Counted from the first letter of the stretch, positions 11,574-21,722 are shown. The stretch: 64,000 nucleotides of DNA from Staphylococcus taiwanensis (GCA_020544305.1 CP058667.1:310001-374000); one strand, 5' to 3'. Notes: a model not told the origin generated them from the sequence alone. Program-made: numbers and translations.

Positions 11574-13956
11574 TCGTGTGAATCAGGTGATCAATCAGAT
11601 GCGTCTGAAACGTCTGAAGAAGCAGTTAACCGAAGTCAATCGGTTGAGCGAACATATGAAAAACTGTACAGATGAAACATTACAAGCAAAGACTGCAGAG
11701 TTTAAACAACGTTTAGAGCAGCGTGAAACGACATTGGATAAGTTATTGCCTGAAGCGTATGCTACGATTCGTGAAGCCTCTAAACGAGTGCTAGGTATGT
11801 ATCCTAAAGATGTACAAGTGATGGGTGCCATCGTGATGCATCAAGGTAATATTGCAGAAATGCAAACAGGTGAAGGGAAGACATTAACGGCCACGATGCC
11901 ACTATACTTAAACGCGCTTACAGGTAAAAGTGCATTTCTAATCACGACAAATGATTATTTAGCAAATCGTGATTATCAAGAAATGAGACCGTTATATGAA
12001 TGGTTAGGTCTAACGGCATCGCTTGGCTTTGTGGACATTCCTGATTACGAATATGGTGATCATGAAAAACAAATGTTATATAATCACGACATTATCTATA
12101 CAACCAATGGACGTTTAGGGTTTGATTATTTATTTGATAACTTAGCTGACCATATCAATGCGAAATATTTACCCGAATTGAACTTTGCGATCATTGATGA
12201 AGTTGACTCTATTATCTTAGACGCAGCGCAAACACCACTTGTTATTTCTGGTGCACCACGTGTGCAATCTAACCTATTTCATATTATAAAAATGTTTGTG
12301 GAAACGTTAGTCGAAGATGAACACTTTAAAGTAAAACTAAATAAAAAAGAAGTTTGGCTTACTGATGAGGGTATTGATGCGGCGAATCATTATTTCAAGG
12401 TAAATAACATGTATTTACCGAAACATTTTGATTTAGTGCGTGTCATCAATTTATCGTTACGAGCGAAATATCTATTCAAGGATAATTTGGATTATTTTAT
12501 TTATAATGGTGAAGTTGTACTGATTGACCGCATTACTGGACGAATGTTGCCTGGTACGAAACTACAATCTGGTCTGCATCAAGCCATTGAGGCTAAAGAA
12601 GGGGTAGAATTATCACAAGATTTAAGTGTAATGGCGACAATTACCTTCCAGAATTTATTTAAATTATTTAATGACTTTTCAGGAATGACGGGAACTGGTA
12701 AGTTAGGCGAAAAAGAATTCTTTGATTTATATTCCAAATTAGTCGTGCAAATTCCAACGAATCATCCTATCATACGGCATGATAAAGAAGATCGCGTATA
12801 TGCTAAATCTGAAGAGAAAAATAAAGCAATTCTTAAGAAAGTGATGGAAGTTCATGCCACAAAGCAACCAATACTTTTGATTACAAGAACGGCAGAAGCG
12901 GCCGAATATTTCTCAGCACAATTATTTAAGCAAAATATTCCAAACAATTTATTAATTGCACAAAATGTTGCGAAAGAAGCACAAATGATTGCTGAGGCAG
13001 GACAACTTGGAGCGGTTACAGTGTCTACGAGTATGGCTGGACGCGGTACGGATATTAAGCTTGGTAACGGTGTTCATGAACTCGGTGGGTTGGCTGTTAT
13101 CATTAATGAACATATGGAAAATAGCAGAGTCGATAGACAATTACGAGGACGTTCAGGCCGACAAGGTGATCCAGGTGTATCGCAAATTTATGTTTCATTA
13201 GATGATTATATTGTGAAACGTTGGAGTAACGCTAAATTAGCTGAAAATGAAAAATTAGGAGACATCGACCCTGATAAATTGCAAAGTAGTCCATTTTTCA
13301 GAAATAGAGTGCGCGGCATTGTAACAAAAGCCCAACGTGTATCTGAAGAAACTGCCATGATGACACGTGAAATGGCAAATGAATTTGAAAAGAGTATTGG
13401 AATCCAACGTGATCGTGTGTACGCAGAACGTAATCGTATACTAGAAACAACAGACTTTAGCACATTTAATTTTGATACTTTAGCACGAGATGTTTTTGAA
13501 CATGATTTGAGAACACAGAATATTCGTTCAGAAGATGAAATAATTCATTATATTTATAAGCAATTGAGTTTTAGTTTCAATGATGACAATATCAGCCAAC
13601 ACATGCAAAGTCGTGAAGATACAATTGATTATTTAGTACATCAGTTTAATCAACAACTACAAAGTAATTTACAGGTTGCCAATGATGATTATTTCAAATT
13701 ACGTTTCTTACAAAAAGCGATTTTAAAAGCGATTGACTTGGAATGGATTAACCAAGTTGATCAGTTACAGCAACTTAAAGCGAGTGTCAACAATCGACAA
13801 AACGGTCAACGTAATGCGATTTTCGAGTATCATAAAGTGGCTTTGGAAACCTATGAAATGATGATGATTAAAGTGAAACGCGATATAATCCGTAATTTAT
13901 GCTTGAGCATTTTAACGTTTGATAAAGACAACGATTTAGTAGTACATTTTCCTTAA
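11566..13956 (+). CDS. secA2: Accessory Sec motor ATPase SecA2
   Basis: 796 residues with DEAD-motor features: Walker A TGEGKT at residues 101-106, Walker B with DEVDS near 210, and the helicase-type motif [10 protein letters not shown] in the second nucleotide-binding fold. It drives transport of the adhesin through SecY2. It is shorter than housekeeping SecA and ends at DLVVHFP without the Cys-rich zinc-binding SecB-interaction tail, as expected for SecA2. It overlaps asp3 and is followed 16 bp later by gtfA. Confidence 0.95.
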   Translation: MGNRVNQVINQMRLKRLKKQLTEVNRLSEHMKNCTDETLQAKTAEFKQRLEQRETTLDKLLPEAYATIREASKRVLGMYPKDVQVMGAIVMHQGNIAEMQTGEGKTLTATMPLYLNALTGKSAFLITTNDYLANRDYQEMRPLYEWLGLTASLGFVDIPDYEYGDHEKQMLYNHDIIYTTNGRLGFDYLFDNLADHINAKYLPELNFAIIDEVDSIILDAAQTPLVISGAPRVQSNLFHIIKMFVETLVEDEHFKVKLNKKEVWLTDEGIDAANHYFKVNNMYLPKHFDLVRVINLSLRAKYLFKDNLDYFIYNGEVVLIDRITGRMLPGTKLQSGLHQAIEAKEGVELSQDLSVMATITFQNLFKLFNDFSGMTGTGKLGEKEFFDLYSKLVVQIPTNHPIIRHDKEDRVYAKSEEKNKAILKKVMEVHATKQPILLITRTAEAAEYFSAQLFKQNIPNNLLIAQNVAKEAQMIAEAGQLGAVTVSTSMAGRGTDIKLGNGVHELGGLAVIINEHMENSRVDRQLRGRSGRQGDPGVSQIYVSLDDYIVKRWSNAKLAENEKLGDIDPDKLQSSPFFRNRVRGIVTKAQRVSEETAMMTREMANEFEKSIGIQRDRVYAERNRILETTDFSTFNFDTLARDVFEHDLRTQNIRSEDEIIHYIYKQLSFSFNDDNISQHMQSREDTIDYLVHQFNQQLQSNLQVANDDYFKLRFLQKAILKAIDLEWINQVDQLQQLKASVNNRQNGQRNAIFEYHKVALETYEMMMIKVKRDIIRNLCLSILTFDKDNDLVVHFP

Positions 13957-13972
13957 AATGAGGTGTTCATAG

Positions 13973-15481
13973 ATGACAGTATACAATATTAATTTTGGCA
14001 TCGGATGGGCGAGCAGTGGTGTGGAATATGCCCAGGCCTACCGTGCGAAATTATTACGAGAGGTAAATCAGCCTGCTAAATTTATCTTTTTAGATTTTAT
14101 TTCAGCTGAAAATATCCAGACTTTAACTGAGAATATTGGGTTCAAAGATAATGAAGTAATTTGGTTGTATCAATATTTTAGCGATATTCCGATTGCGCCC
14201 ACAACTTATACGATTGATGATTTGATTAACGATTTAGGTAACCCAGTCACAACGCGAAATCAAACAGGGAAGGTAGTTCGTTTACATATAGGGAATGCAC
14301 GTTCATATGTCAGTTGTTATTTGAAAGATGGAGACCGAGATATTGTTGACCGTGCTGAATTTGTAGTGAATGATATGTTGATTCGTAAAGATTACTACAG
14401 TTATGTACGTACATTTTCAGAGTACTACGCACCAAGTGAGAACCGTGCGAAATTGTATATGCGTCAATTTTACAATGAAGATGGTTCAATCGTTTATAAA
14501 GAATATATTGATGGCGATTCAAGTGTTTATGTCTTTGATGACGCTCGTCTATACAGTAAACAAGAATTTGTGGCTTACTTCCTGAAGAAATTACATTTAA
14601 CTGCACAAGATATTGTCATTATTGATCGTTCGACTAAGTTTGGGCAAACCATTTTGGAAAATAAGGGACAAAGTAAAGTTGGTAGTGTGGTTCATGCAGA
14701 ACATTTCAGTGAAAATGCGACGAATGAGCAGTATATTCTATGGAATAATTACTATGAATATATCTTTTCACAAGCACCATATATTGATTTCTATATCACA
14801 GCAACAGATTTACAAAATCAAGTCCTATCTGAACAGTTTCAAACATATACGAAACATCAACCACGGGTCCGTACGATACCTGTGGGAAGCTTACATCAAT
14901 TGAGTTATCCAAGTTCAGAAAGAAAGCCGTATTCTATGCTTACAGCTTCAAGATTAGCCAGTGAGAAACATGTAGATTGGATTGTAAAAGCGGTCATTAA
15001 AGCTAAAAAAGAAGTTCCACAATTAACATTCGACATATACGGCCATGGTAACGAAAGAGCAAAAATTGAGCAGATTATCACTGAACATCATGCGCAAGAT
15101 TATATTCAACTGAAAGGGCATGTGAAACTAGATGATATCTACGCCAACTATGATTTGTTTATGTCTGCATCTACAAGCGAAGGTTTCGGTTTGACATTAA
15201 TGGAAGCGATCGGTTCGGGCCTAGGGATGATCGGTTTCGATGTTAACTATGGTAATCCAACATTTATTAACCATGGTGACAATGGATACCTTATACCCAT
15301 CGATAAAGACAACCAAGATGTTGAGGTTATAACAGATCATATGGCTGATAAAATTGTACAATACTTTAATAATGGCCCTAAATTCCCACATGAGGCGTCT
15401 TATAAAATTGCAGAACCGTTTAAAACAGAGCATATTACGCAAAAATGGCAAAATCTAATTGATGAGGTGCTATATGATTAA
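13973..15481 (+). CDS. gtfA: Glycosyltransferase GtfA (O-GlcNAc transferase for the SRR adhesin)
   Basis: 502 residues, GT4-type retaining glycosyltransferase. The N-terminus GIGWASSGVEYAQAYR is typical of GtfA, and an E-x7-E motif lies in SEGFGLTLMEAIGSG (Glu about 403 and 411). With GtfB it forms the cytosolic complex that adds the first GlcNAc to Ser/Thr of the adhesin before SecA2-dependent export. It overlaps gtfB by 8 bp. No transmembrane segment. Confidence 0.94.
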   Translation: MTVYNINFGIGWASSGVEYAQAYRAKLLREVNQPAKFIFLDFISAENIQTLTENIGFKDNEVIWLYQYFSDIPIAPTTYTIDDLINDLGNPVTTRNQTGKVVRLHIGNARSYVSCYLKDGDRDIVDRAEFVVNDMLIRKDYYSYVRTFSEYYAPSENRAKLYMRQFYNEDGSIVYKEYIDGDSSVYVFDDARLYSKQEFVAYFLKKLHLTAQDIVIIDRSTKFGQTILENKGQSKVGSVVHAEHFSENATNEQYILWNNYYEYIFSQAPYIDFYITATDLQNQVLSEQFQTYTKHQPRVRTIPVGSLHQLSYPSSERKPYSMLTASRLASEKHVDWIVKAVIKAKKEVPQLTFDIYGHGNERAKIEQIITEHHAQDYIQLKGHVKLDDIYANYDLFMSASTSEGFGLTLMEAIGSGLGMIGFDVNYGNPTFINHGDNGYLIPIDKDNQDVEVITDHMADKIVQYFNNGPKFPHEASYKIAEPFKTEHITQKWQNLIDEVLYD

Positions 15482-16808
15482 TTTATTTGAAAAATATGAC
15501 GAAGCATCACAAAAACTTCAACGTTCACTTCAACTTGCAGGCAATCAGCATAAAACAATTGTCATGGATGACGATGGCTTTTTACCTGACGATTTTATTT
15601 CGCCTTATCAATTTTTTGCGAATTATCAACGTACTGCGCATGATAAACCAGCATTCTTCAATGACGTTCAAATACCGCCATTATGGGAAATTGAAGGCAA
15701 CCATAATCAAGCAGAAATTATGGATAATGGTAAAATTAGAGGTCGTATTTTCTATCGAGAACATTTTAAAAGTAGAATTGTCAGTTTTGTGGAATGGTTT
15801 GATACGACAGGCCATCTTCGTTCTGTTGATCATTATAATAAAGATGGCTTCAAGTTTGCGGAAACCATATATGATTTAAATAATAAGGCGATTTTGAAGA
15901 CATATGTGGACCGCCAAGGTAAAGAAGTGTTATATGAGAACTTTGTCACAAAAGACCTTGTATTAGATTGGCAAGGTGCATCGTATTTCTTTGCTTCTAA
16001 ACACGACTTCATTGGGTTCTTTTTAGAACAGTTAGACGTTGATGCATCGAATGTTATCATTAATTCATTAGCGACACCGTTCTTTGTCATTTATGATTCA
16101 TCTAGTGTGAGAAATGTAGTGCTATTCTGGCAAGAACGAAGTAATGGAAATGTCCCGGGAAATATGAAGTTATTGTTAGATAATGAAGCGCTTAATGCAA
16201 AAGTGATGATCCCAGATAGTTCAGAATTTGAAGCTATTTCATCAAATATTGGACCTCAATATCGTTCACGCATTTGTCAATCTGGTTATCTTTATGATTA
16301 TCAAAAGGATAATAAATTTACAAAACGCATACTTAATTTAACAAATTCTGATGATATTCCACATTTAGAAACGATGATACAACAGTGTAATGACTATGAA
16401 TTTCATATTGGTGCTATTACGGAAATGTCAGCTAAATTAACTGATTTAGGTAAATATGAGAATGTGAAACTTTATCCTACCATCACACAAGACAAAACAG
16501 ATAAGTTATTTGAACTATGTGATATTTATTTAGATATCAATAATGGTGGCGAAATTGTCAATGCAGTTGAACGAGCAATGCTTAATAATCAATTAATTTT
16601 AGGTTATAACGAAACTGCACATCGTCGTTCTTTTATCGCTGAAAAGAATATGACGCAGCAAAATGAACCACAGCAATTAATAGATATACTGAGCGAAATC
16701 GCACGCGATAATGAAGCATTTAAACAACGTGTCGAGGCACAACAAGATAAGAACAATAGCATTGATCAACATACCTTTAAGAAAGCAATTAGTAATGCGA
16801 TGGAATAA
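15474..16808 (+). CDS. gtfB: Glycosyltransferase-stabilising protein GtfB
   Basis: 444 residues, co-activator of GtfA: a GT-fold protein without the catalytic E-x7-E pair that binds the acceptor polypeptide. Start at ATG 15474 with GAGGTGC upstream, overlapping the gtfA stop; the upstream ATG at 15459 lies inside gtfA and lacks a binding site. Last gene of the accessory Sec operon. No further glycosyltransferases follow, so the glycan may stay simple unless other enzymes act from elsewhere. Confidence 0.92.
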   Translation: MINLFEKYDEASQKLQRSLQLAGNQHKTIVMDDDGFLPDDFISPYQFFANYQRTAHDKPAFFNDVQIPPLWEIEGNHNQAEIMDNGKIRGRIFYREHFKSRIVSFVEWFDTTGHLRSVDHYNKDGFKFAETIYDLNNKAILKTYVDRQGKEVLYENFVTKDLVLDWQGASYFFASKHDFIGFFLEQLDVDASNVIINSLATPFFVIYDSSSVRNVVLFWQERSNGNVPGNMKLLLDNEALNAKVMIPDSSEFEAISSNIGPQYRSRICQSGYLYDYQKDNKFTKRILNLTNSDDIPHLETMIQQCNDYEFHIGAITEMSAKLTDLGKYENVKLYPTITQDKTDKLFELCDIYLDINNGGEIVNAVERAMLNNQLILGYNETAHRRSFIAEKNMTQQNEPQQLIDILSEIARDNEAFKQRVEAQQDKNNSIDQHTFKKAISNAME

Positions 16809-16829
16809 TTCTAAAAGATGATTTTAAAA

Positions 16830-17232
16830 TAGTTCTTAGATAGATAAACACTCACATAAGTTGCTTCGCGTTCCTAGGGTGCCGTCTCTAAAGCAGCTCT
16901 TAGATGGATAATATTCTTTTGTTGCGACGCTTTCCTGTGGGAAAGGCTCGTGCCTGTAGTCACTCGACACTTTCTTTTCCACTAGGAGTCGCGCAACGCC
17001 ATTTATTATCCATCTTTAGAGCTACTTACCTAAGTGCTATTGCACTTAGGTTCATTAAAATTACTGCTCCCCTAGGAGTCTCCGCAACTCTGTTTCGTTA
17101 TCTATCTTAGAACTATTTACGTAAGTGTGTGCACTTACGTTCGTCAATAATTCTAACTCCCTCAGGCGTCGCTCAACTACGTTCCATTACCCATTTTAGA
17201 ACTACTTACTTAAGTACTTTAATACTTGAGTT
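16830..17232 (+). repeat. Structured intergenic repeat array: two inverted and three direct units with covarying hairpins
   Basis: Three direct units start around CTAGGAGTC (16982), CTAGGAGTC (17072) and TCAGGCGTC (17162), exactly 90 bp apart. Each carries a CAAC...ATCTTAGAACTA-like body and ends in a palindrome: ACCTAAGTGC-tatt-GCACTTAGGT (17028-17051), ACGTAAGTG-tgtg-CACTTACGT (17119-17140) and ACTTAAGTA/TACTTGAGT (17208-17231). The third base pair changes C-G, G-C, T-A together. Left of them, two shorter copies lie in inverted orientation (agttcttagatag near 16831 and gctcttagatggat near 16895). No credible gene is present. Confidence 0.8.
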
Positions 17233-17254
17233 GATATAAACATGAATGAAATTA

Positions 17255-17305
17255 AATAAGCCAGTAAATGGATTTATAAAAAATTCATTTGCTGGCTTAT
17301 TTTTT
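17255..17305. terminator. Bidirectional terminator between gtfB side and histidine kinase
   Basis: A 16-bp stem (AATAAGCCAGTAAATG pairing with its near-complement ending at 17301, one G-T pair) is followed by a T run on the plus strand and preceded by an A-rich stretch. It can serve the convergent accessory Sec operon and histidine kinase operon. A very similar hairpin is at 43169-43212. Confidence 0.75.
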
Positions 17306-17351
17306 AAAGAATGTGGACTAAGTTAAACGAATCAGTCATTAATATATAATA

Positions 17352-18350
17352 TTACTTTGATGTTTTTTTAATACTTATTAAAGTCCCATTTGAATCAGAT
17401 TCAATATTTAAACTTAAAGAGAATCTGTCACATATATTTTTAATGATAGTTAATCCTTTTGATTGTGTGGATTTATTATTAAAGCCAATGCCATTATCTT
17501 GAATTGTAATACACTCTTCATTAAGTGAGATAGTAATACGTGATGATTTCGAATGTTTATACACATTTGAAATTATGTTATCAAATAAGCGTTCATACCA
17601 TAGTTGGTCACCAATCCAATAAATATTATCATGTTCAACATTTAAGACAGAGATAATATGTTTTGAATGTAAAAGATAATGCCACTTATCAAGTGTTTTA
17701 TTGATACATTCTTGTATATTTACTTGATGATTAAAAGTATAAAATTTAGAAATATCATCTTTTTTAGGTAATGCCTTAATTAAATTGGAAATATAGTTTA
17801 TCTTTTCGTAAGATAATTCAATATCTTTATCGTTAATTTGATATTGTATTCCAAGTTGGTATAGTTCTAAATTCAATGCCGTTAAAGGGGTATTAATATC
17901 ATGAGATAGTTGATTAATGTAGTTTTGTTCATTATTTTTATTTTCAATAATTTCTATTTCTCTATATCTTAATCTATCTATTAAAACGTTAATAGATTGA
18001 CCTACCATATCGATTTCATCATTTTTATTTGAAGGTATGTCTAACTTATTGGGTAGATTGTCGCTATTCGCGATTTCTAGTAATTTATTATTTAGTAAGC
18101 GAAGACGTTCAACAATTTTATATACATATCGTGAAGCTATAATAACTAATGTAAATAAAGTTAGGAAGAAAATAATATAAAAAATAATTGTAAGACCACT
18201 TGATTTGAAGTTTATATCAAGTGGGTGGTTGAAACATTTTTCAATGAATAAGATACTTAAAAGTATTAAGCTATTGATAGATAAAAAAACGAGTGGAATA
18301 GATAATAAACCCAGCCCCATAAACATATAATATTTTTTTAATAACCCCAT
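17352..18350 (-). CDS. Sensor histidine kinase
   Basis: 332 residues. Two transmembrane segments (about 10-36 and 53-72) enclose a very short external loop, so the protein is more likely to sense membrane events or a partner protein than a soluble ligand. A HAMP-like linker precedes the H box QLSHDINTPL (His150), followed by an N box (NIISNVYKHS) and a G box (DNGIGF). It follows the response regulator gene by 3 bp. This layout resembles intramembrane-sensing kinases of Firmicutes, but I do not recognise a named system. No ABC exporter is adjacent. Confidence 0.88.
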   Translation of the reverse strand: MGLLKKYYMFMGLGLLSIPLVFLSINSLILLSILFIEKCFNHPLDINFKSSGLTIIFYIIFFLTLFTLVIIASRYVYKIVERLRLLNNKLLEIANSDNLPNKLDIPSNKNDEIDMVGQSINVLIDRLRYREIEIIENKNNEQNYINQLSHDINTPLTALNLELYQLGIQYQINDKDIELSYEKINYISNLIKALPKKDDISKFYTFNHQVNIQECINKTLDKWHYLLHSKHIISVLNVEHDNIYWIGDQLWYERLFDNIISNVYKHSKSSRITISLNEECITIQDNGIGFNNKSTQSKGLTIIKNICDRFSLSLNIESDSNGTLISIKKTSK

Positions 18351-18353
18351 AAC

Positions 18354-19010
18354 TTAACCTCCATTTAATCTATAACCAATGCCATAAATTGTTTCTATAA
18401 TTGTTCCAGAATCTAATAATTTAGTTCTTAATTTTTTAATATAAGCATTCAATGTATTTTCAGAAGCAGATTCAAAATTCCAAACATAATCAATTATTTG
18501 CGCTTTAGTTAAAATTAAATCTTTATTTTCATACATATAGAAAAATAATCTACGTTCTGTTTTCGTCAATGATAGTAATTCACCATCTTTAGTTTTAATG
18601 TTCCTATCTTTTGCATTAATTATAAAATCATGAAATTGAATGTCTTTATCTGAATAATAAATAATTAATAGATTATTTATTCTAGAAATAAGTTCTCTAG
18701 GATTAAATGGTTTTGTTAAATAATCATTTCCATTTTCCAGTCCTTTAACTTTAGAATCGATATCAACTCTAGCTGATAAATAAATAATAGGAACAGAGGA
18801 AATTCTTCTTATTTCGTCTGTAATAGATAAACCATCATTATTAGGTAACATGATATCCATAATAATGAGATGAATATTATCCAACACGTTAAACACATTA
18901 TCGCCAGTATAATCTAGTGACACTTGTGCACCATTTAGTTCTAATATTTGTTTAAGATTTTTAGCGATTGTGTCATCGTCTTCTACTAATAAAATATGAT
19001 AACCGTTCAT
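18354..19010 (-). CDS. OmpR-family response regulator
   Basis: 218 residues. The receiver domain has the acidic triad EDD near the start, phospho-acceptor Asp52 in IIMDIMLPNNDG and the conserved Lys in LTKPFNP. The C-terminal winged-helix DNA-binding domain has the usual GIGYRL ending. I chose ATG 19010, five bases after AAGGTGG; the GTG at 19019 overlaps that binding site. It lies 17 bp after the small membrane gene and 3 bp before the kinase gene. Confidence 0.9.
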   Translation of the reverse strand: MNGYHILLVEDDDTIAKNLKQILELNGAQVSLDYTGDNVFNVLDNIHLIIMDIMLPNNDGLSITDEIRRISSVPIIYLSARVDIDSKVKGLENGNDYLTKPFNPRELISRINNLLIIYYSDKDIQFHDFIINAKDRNIKTKDGELLSLTKTERRLFFYMYENKDLILTKAQIIDYVWNFESASENTLNAYIKKLRTKLLDSGTIIETIYGIGYRLNGG

Positions 19011-19027
19011 ATAATCCACCTTTATGT

Positions 19028-19219
19028 TTAATTGATTAATATAAATGTTGGGATATAGAATACCACGTATAATAAAAAGAATAGTATAGATAATTTAAAA
19101 CTAGGAGAATAATCTTTGTCTCTTAACCACGAAAGTATTTGATAAATTCCTGTAAGAAATGCTACTGCTAAACTCCCCATTGAGATGAGTAATAATATTG
19201 AAGCTATGATATTAGTCAT
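19028..19219 (-). CDS. Small two-span membrane protein at the head of the two-component operon
   Basis: 63 residues from ATG 19219, set by AAAGGAG nine bases upstream; the longer frame to 19267 lacks a ribosome binding site. Two hydrophobic spans (about residues 4-25 and 40-60) flank a short basic loop (WLRDKDYSPSFK). No family recognised. Its location directly upstream of regulator and kinase suggests an accessory sensor or modulator, which is inference only. Confidence 0.7.
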   Translation of the reverse strand: MTNIIASILLLISMGSLAVAFLTGIYQILSWLRDKDYSPSFKLSILFFLLYVVFYIPTFILIN

Positions 19220-19482
19220 TTGTCTGCACTCCTTTATCTGATTTTGTAATATAAGTTTATAAACCAATTCTGAAAAAGTTATGAATAAAAAGTAATTTCT
19301 TATTAAATTGAGAGAAAAAAGTGTAGGTTAAACAAATACCAGTACGATAATTCTTATTTGTAAAGTAATTAAAAAATTTAAATTAAATATAAAAAATATA
19401 TTGCTTTTCTAGTTTTTAAATATAAAATAATATATGTAAATAGTATCTTTTCAATTTACAAAAAAAAGATGAGGAGGCTAAT

Positions 19483-20508
19483 ATGAAAAGATTATTTTTT
19501 ATAAGTATTATATTTTTAGTTTTTTTAGGAGGATGCTCCTTTAGTGGCAACAAAGATAAGGCAGAGGGTGAAGAATCAAATAGCAAGGCTAAAGCTACAG
19601 ATAAAATGAAGAAATTTAAAATAGGTCAAGTCGTGGATGCTGACGGTGTAGATATTAAAGTGGTTAAAGCAGAATTTATTAATAACTATGATGAGTATAG
19701 TGCACCTACAAATGGCAAAGCCTTGAGAGTATACATAAAGTTTAGAAATAATAACGATGATCAAGTCTTAATGGATAATACAGATTTTAGTATGAAAGTG
19801 AATAATGAAAACTATGAAGAGTGGTATGGTAGCGAAGACATGCATGAAGGATTTAGCCATCAGTTGAATCATAATAATACAGCATCAGGCTACATTACCT
19901 ATGACGTGCCAGATAGTGATCAATATACGTTAGAGTTAGATACGGTACCTAATTTTAATAAAATAAGAGCTAAGTGGGTCATTAGCAAATCAGAAATTAA
20001 AAATGCAGATAGTGCGAAAGATACTTCAGCTAATAGTTCGGTTAAAGACAGTAGCACAAGCACAGGTACAAAAGAGACAGATTCAAGTAAAAAGGAAAGC
20101 GATTCAGATCAAGCTGATGTAGGCGTGACTTATCCGGCTTATATGTATAACGAATTAGTGGACGAATATAATTCGCTTACGGATGGCGAGAAGATGAATC
20201 ATGTGTCTAAAGATGTGTTAGAAATTGAATACGATCAATTAGAAGCACGTGTAGAAGCATTGTATGAAAAACAAAATGCGAAAGAACAAGCGGAATATGA
20301 TAAAGCAATGCAAGATTATGAAGACCAATTAGATAAAGAAGAACAAGCTCAACAAGAAGACCAACAAGATGATACACAATCAGAAGAAGCAACTTCACAA
20401 GATGATAGTAATTCGAATGGTCCTGGATCAGATGATCCATCAGAAGCAAAGAGTACGAATGAAACAAACACTGACGATAGTGCTAGCGACGAAGATGACG
20501 CAGCTTAG
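19483..20508 (+). CDS. DUF4352-like lipoprotein with acidic Ser/Asp/Gln-rich tail
   Basis: 341 residues. A lipobox FLGGC puts the lipidated Cys at position 18. Residues about 50-170 look like a DUF4352/DUF5067-type immunoglobulin-like extracellular domain (IGQVVDADGVDIKVVKAEF at the start, paired strands after it). A linker follows, then a helical segment containing YDQLEARVEALYEKQNAKEQ, and an acidic low-complexity tail. It diverges from the two-component operon across 260 bp, and a small membrane gene follows 14 bp later. Strong binding site GAGGAGG. Function unknown. Confidence 0.8.
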   Translation: MKRLFFISIIFLVFLGGCSFSGNKDKAEGEESNSKAKATDKMKKFKIGQVVDADGVDIKVVKAEFINNYDEYSAPTNGKALRVYIKFRNNNDDQVLMDNTDFSMKVNNENYEEWYGSEDMHEGFSHQLNHNNTASGYITYDVPDSDQYTLELDTVPNFNKIRAKWVISKSEIKNADSAKDTSANSSVKDSSTSTGTKETDSSKKESDSDQADVGVTYPAYMYNELVDEYNSLTDGEKMNHVSKDVLEIEYDQLEARVEALYEKQNAKEQAEYDKAMQDYEDQLDKEEQAQQEDQQDDTQSEEATSQDDSNSNGPGSDDPSEAKSTNETNTDDSASDEDDAA

Positions 20509-20522
20509 AAAAGGAGACAACA

Positions 20523-20879
20523 ATGGAAAATGTACAAATGAACAGCCCTAAACCTACGAGTATAATAATCGAAATGGTTCTTGGAATAATCGGCAGTGTT
20601 TTTGGCATTATTGGAGGATTAATAACATTAATACTCACTGATTATGATAGAAGATATGGCACTGAACTAACTGGTTTAATGACTATAGTTGCAACAAGTT
20701 CAATTGTTTTGTGTGCGATTACATTAGCACTCAGTTGTATTATTAATAAGAACAGAATTTTGGTCGGAATTTCGTTAATTATTGCATCGATTATTCATAT
20801 ATATTTATTAGGGTTCTTTGGTTATTTATCAGGTATTCTAATTATTGTGGCAGGTATCATTGCACTAGTTCGGAAATAA
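20523..20879 (+). CDS. DUF4064-like small membrane protein
   Basis: 118 residues with four hydrophobic spans. The N-terminal IIEMVLGIIGSVFGIIGG and the closing GYLSGILIIVAGIIALVRK are typical of the DUF4064 group often found beside DUF4352 lipoproteins in Firmicutes. Start ATG 20523 has AAAGGAGA upstream and lies 14 bp after the lipoprotein stop, so the two genes are probably one operon. Function unknown. Confidence 0.75.
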   Translation: MENVQMNSPKPTSIIIEMVLGIIGSVFGIIGGLITLILTDYDRRYGTELTGLMTIVATSSIVLCAITLALSCIINKNRILVGISLIIASIIHIYLLGFFGYLSGILIIVAGIIALVRK

Positions 20880-20974
20880 ATGAGTTGTCATAAATGATAG
20901 CATAAACAGTATTAATACAAATCCGTTCAAAATTAGGGATTGAACGTACAAGACGCAAGTCGTGTATCTAAAGT

Positions 20975-21037
20975 GGAAGTGAAGCAAGGAATTCATTTTA
21001 TAAAAATTTGAATTCTATTAGTTTCACTTCTCTTTTT
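20975..21037 (+). terminator. Hairpin terminator with GAATTC arms
   Basis: GAAGTGAA (20976-20983) pairs with TTCACTTC (21023-21030), enclosing GAATTC...GAATTC, then a run of T. It ends the lipoprotein/DUF4064 operon and belongs to the short GAATTC-arm hairpin family seen elsewhere in the window. Confidence 0.7.
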
Positions 21038-21078
21038 TTATGGTTATGATTAACATTAAGTAATTAATAGGAGATGGG

Positions 21079-21564
21079 GTGTTTAACTTGGAAACGGTGT
21101 ATATTGCAGGTGGATGTTTATGGGGTGTGCAAGCATTCATTAAAACATTACCAGGGGTCATCCAAACTGAAGCGGGACGTGCAAATGGTACTTCTGCGCA
21201 TCGGAGTGATAACTATGATGGTTATGCAGAATGTGTAAAAACGACATTCGATCCAACGCAACTAACAATAACTGACTTAATGAACCACCTTTTCGAGATT
21301 ATAGATCCATATAGTATTAATAAGCAGGGCGTAGATGAAGGACCTAAATATCGTACAGGAATTTATAGCACAGATTCAAGACATCTAGAAGAAGCACAGT
21401 ATTTTATTAATCAGCGCCCTGATAAAGAACGAATTGCTATTGAGGTATTGCCTTTAAATAACTATGTTCCAAGCGCTGATGAACACCAAGACCGACTTGA
21501 TAAATATCCAGAAGATATTGCATACTGCCATATTTCCCCTGAAATGTTGGAAAGACATCTTTAG
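21079..21564 (+). CDS. msrA: Peptide-methionine (S)-S-oxide reductase, MsrA-like
   Basis: 161 residues. The catalytic motif GGCLWG (Cys13) corresponds to GCFWG of MsrA, and the C-terminal region carries EHQDRLDKYPEDIAYCH as in the family. It would reduce methionine-S-sulfoxide in proteins. Start GTG 21079 follows TAGGAG; a TTG at 21088 is an alternative. It is shorter than classical MsrA and the Phe-to-Leu change in the active-site motif marks a divergent paralogue. It stands alone between two terminated units. Confidence 0.85.
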   Translation: MFNLETVYIAGGCLWGVQAFIKTLPGVIQTEAGRANGTSAHRSDNYDGYAECVKTTFDPTQLTITDLMNHLFEIIDPYSINKQGVDEGPKYRTGIYSTDSRHLEEAQYFINQRPDKERIAIEVLPLNNYVPSADEHQDRLDKYPEDIAYCHISPEMLERHL

Positions 21565-21722
21565 TTAAAAGGTGTCGCTGTAGTTGGCCCTATCATGTAT
21601 AGGTTGGTTCAATTCATTTTCATCAAAAATATATGCATAACAAGATAAATATAGGCAATACAATACTATAGCCAATTACGAAATAATAGTCACTTAAATA
21701 TAAAGAGAAAGAAGCGATAGAT

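Noticed and set aside
16904..17110. A 68-codon open frame in the repeat array
   Set aside because: It crosses the junction of inverted and direct repeat units, has no ribosome binding site and no protein-like pattern.
17352..19219. Assignment of the two-component system to BraRS/NsaRS or VraDE-type bacitracin systems
   Set aside because: The kinase is small with a short loop, but no ABC transporter is adjacent and the sequences were not close enough to name.
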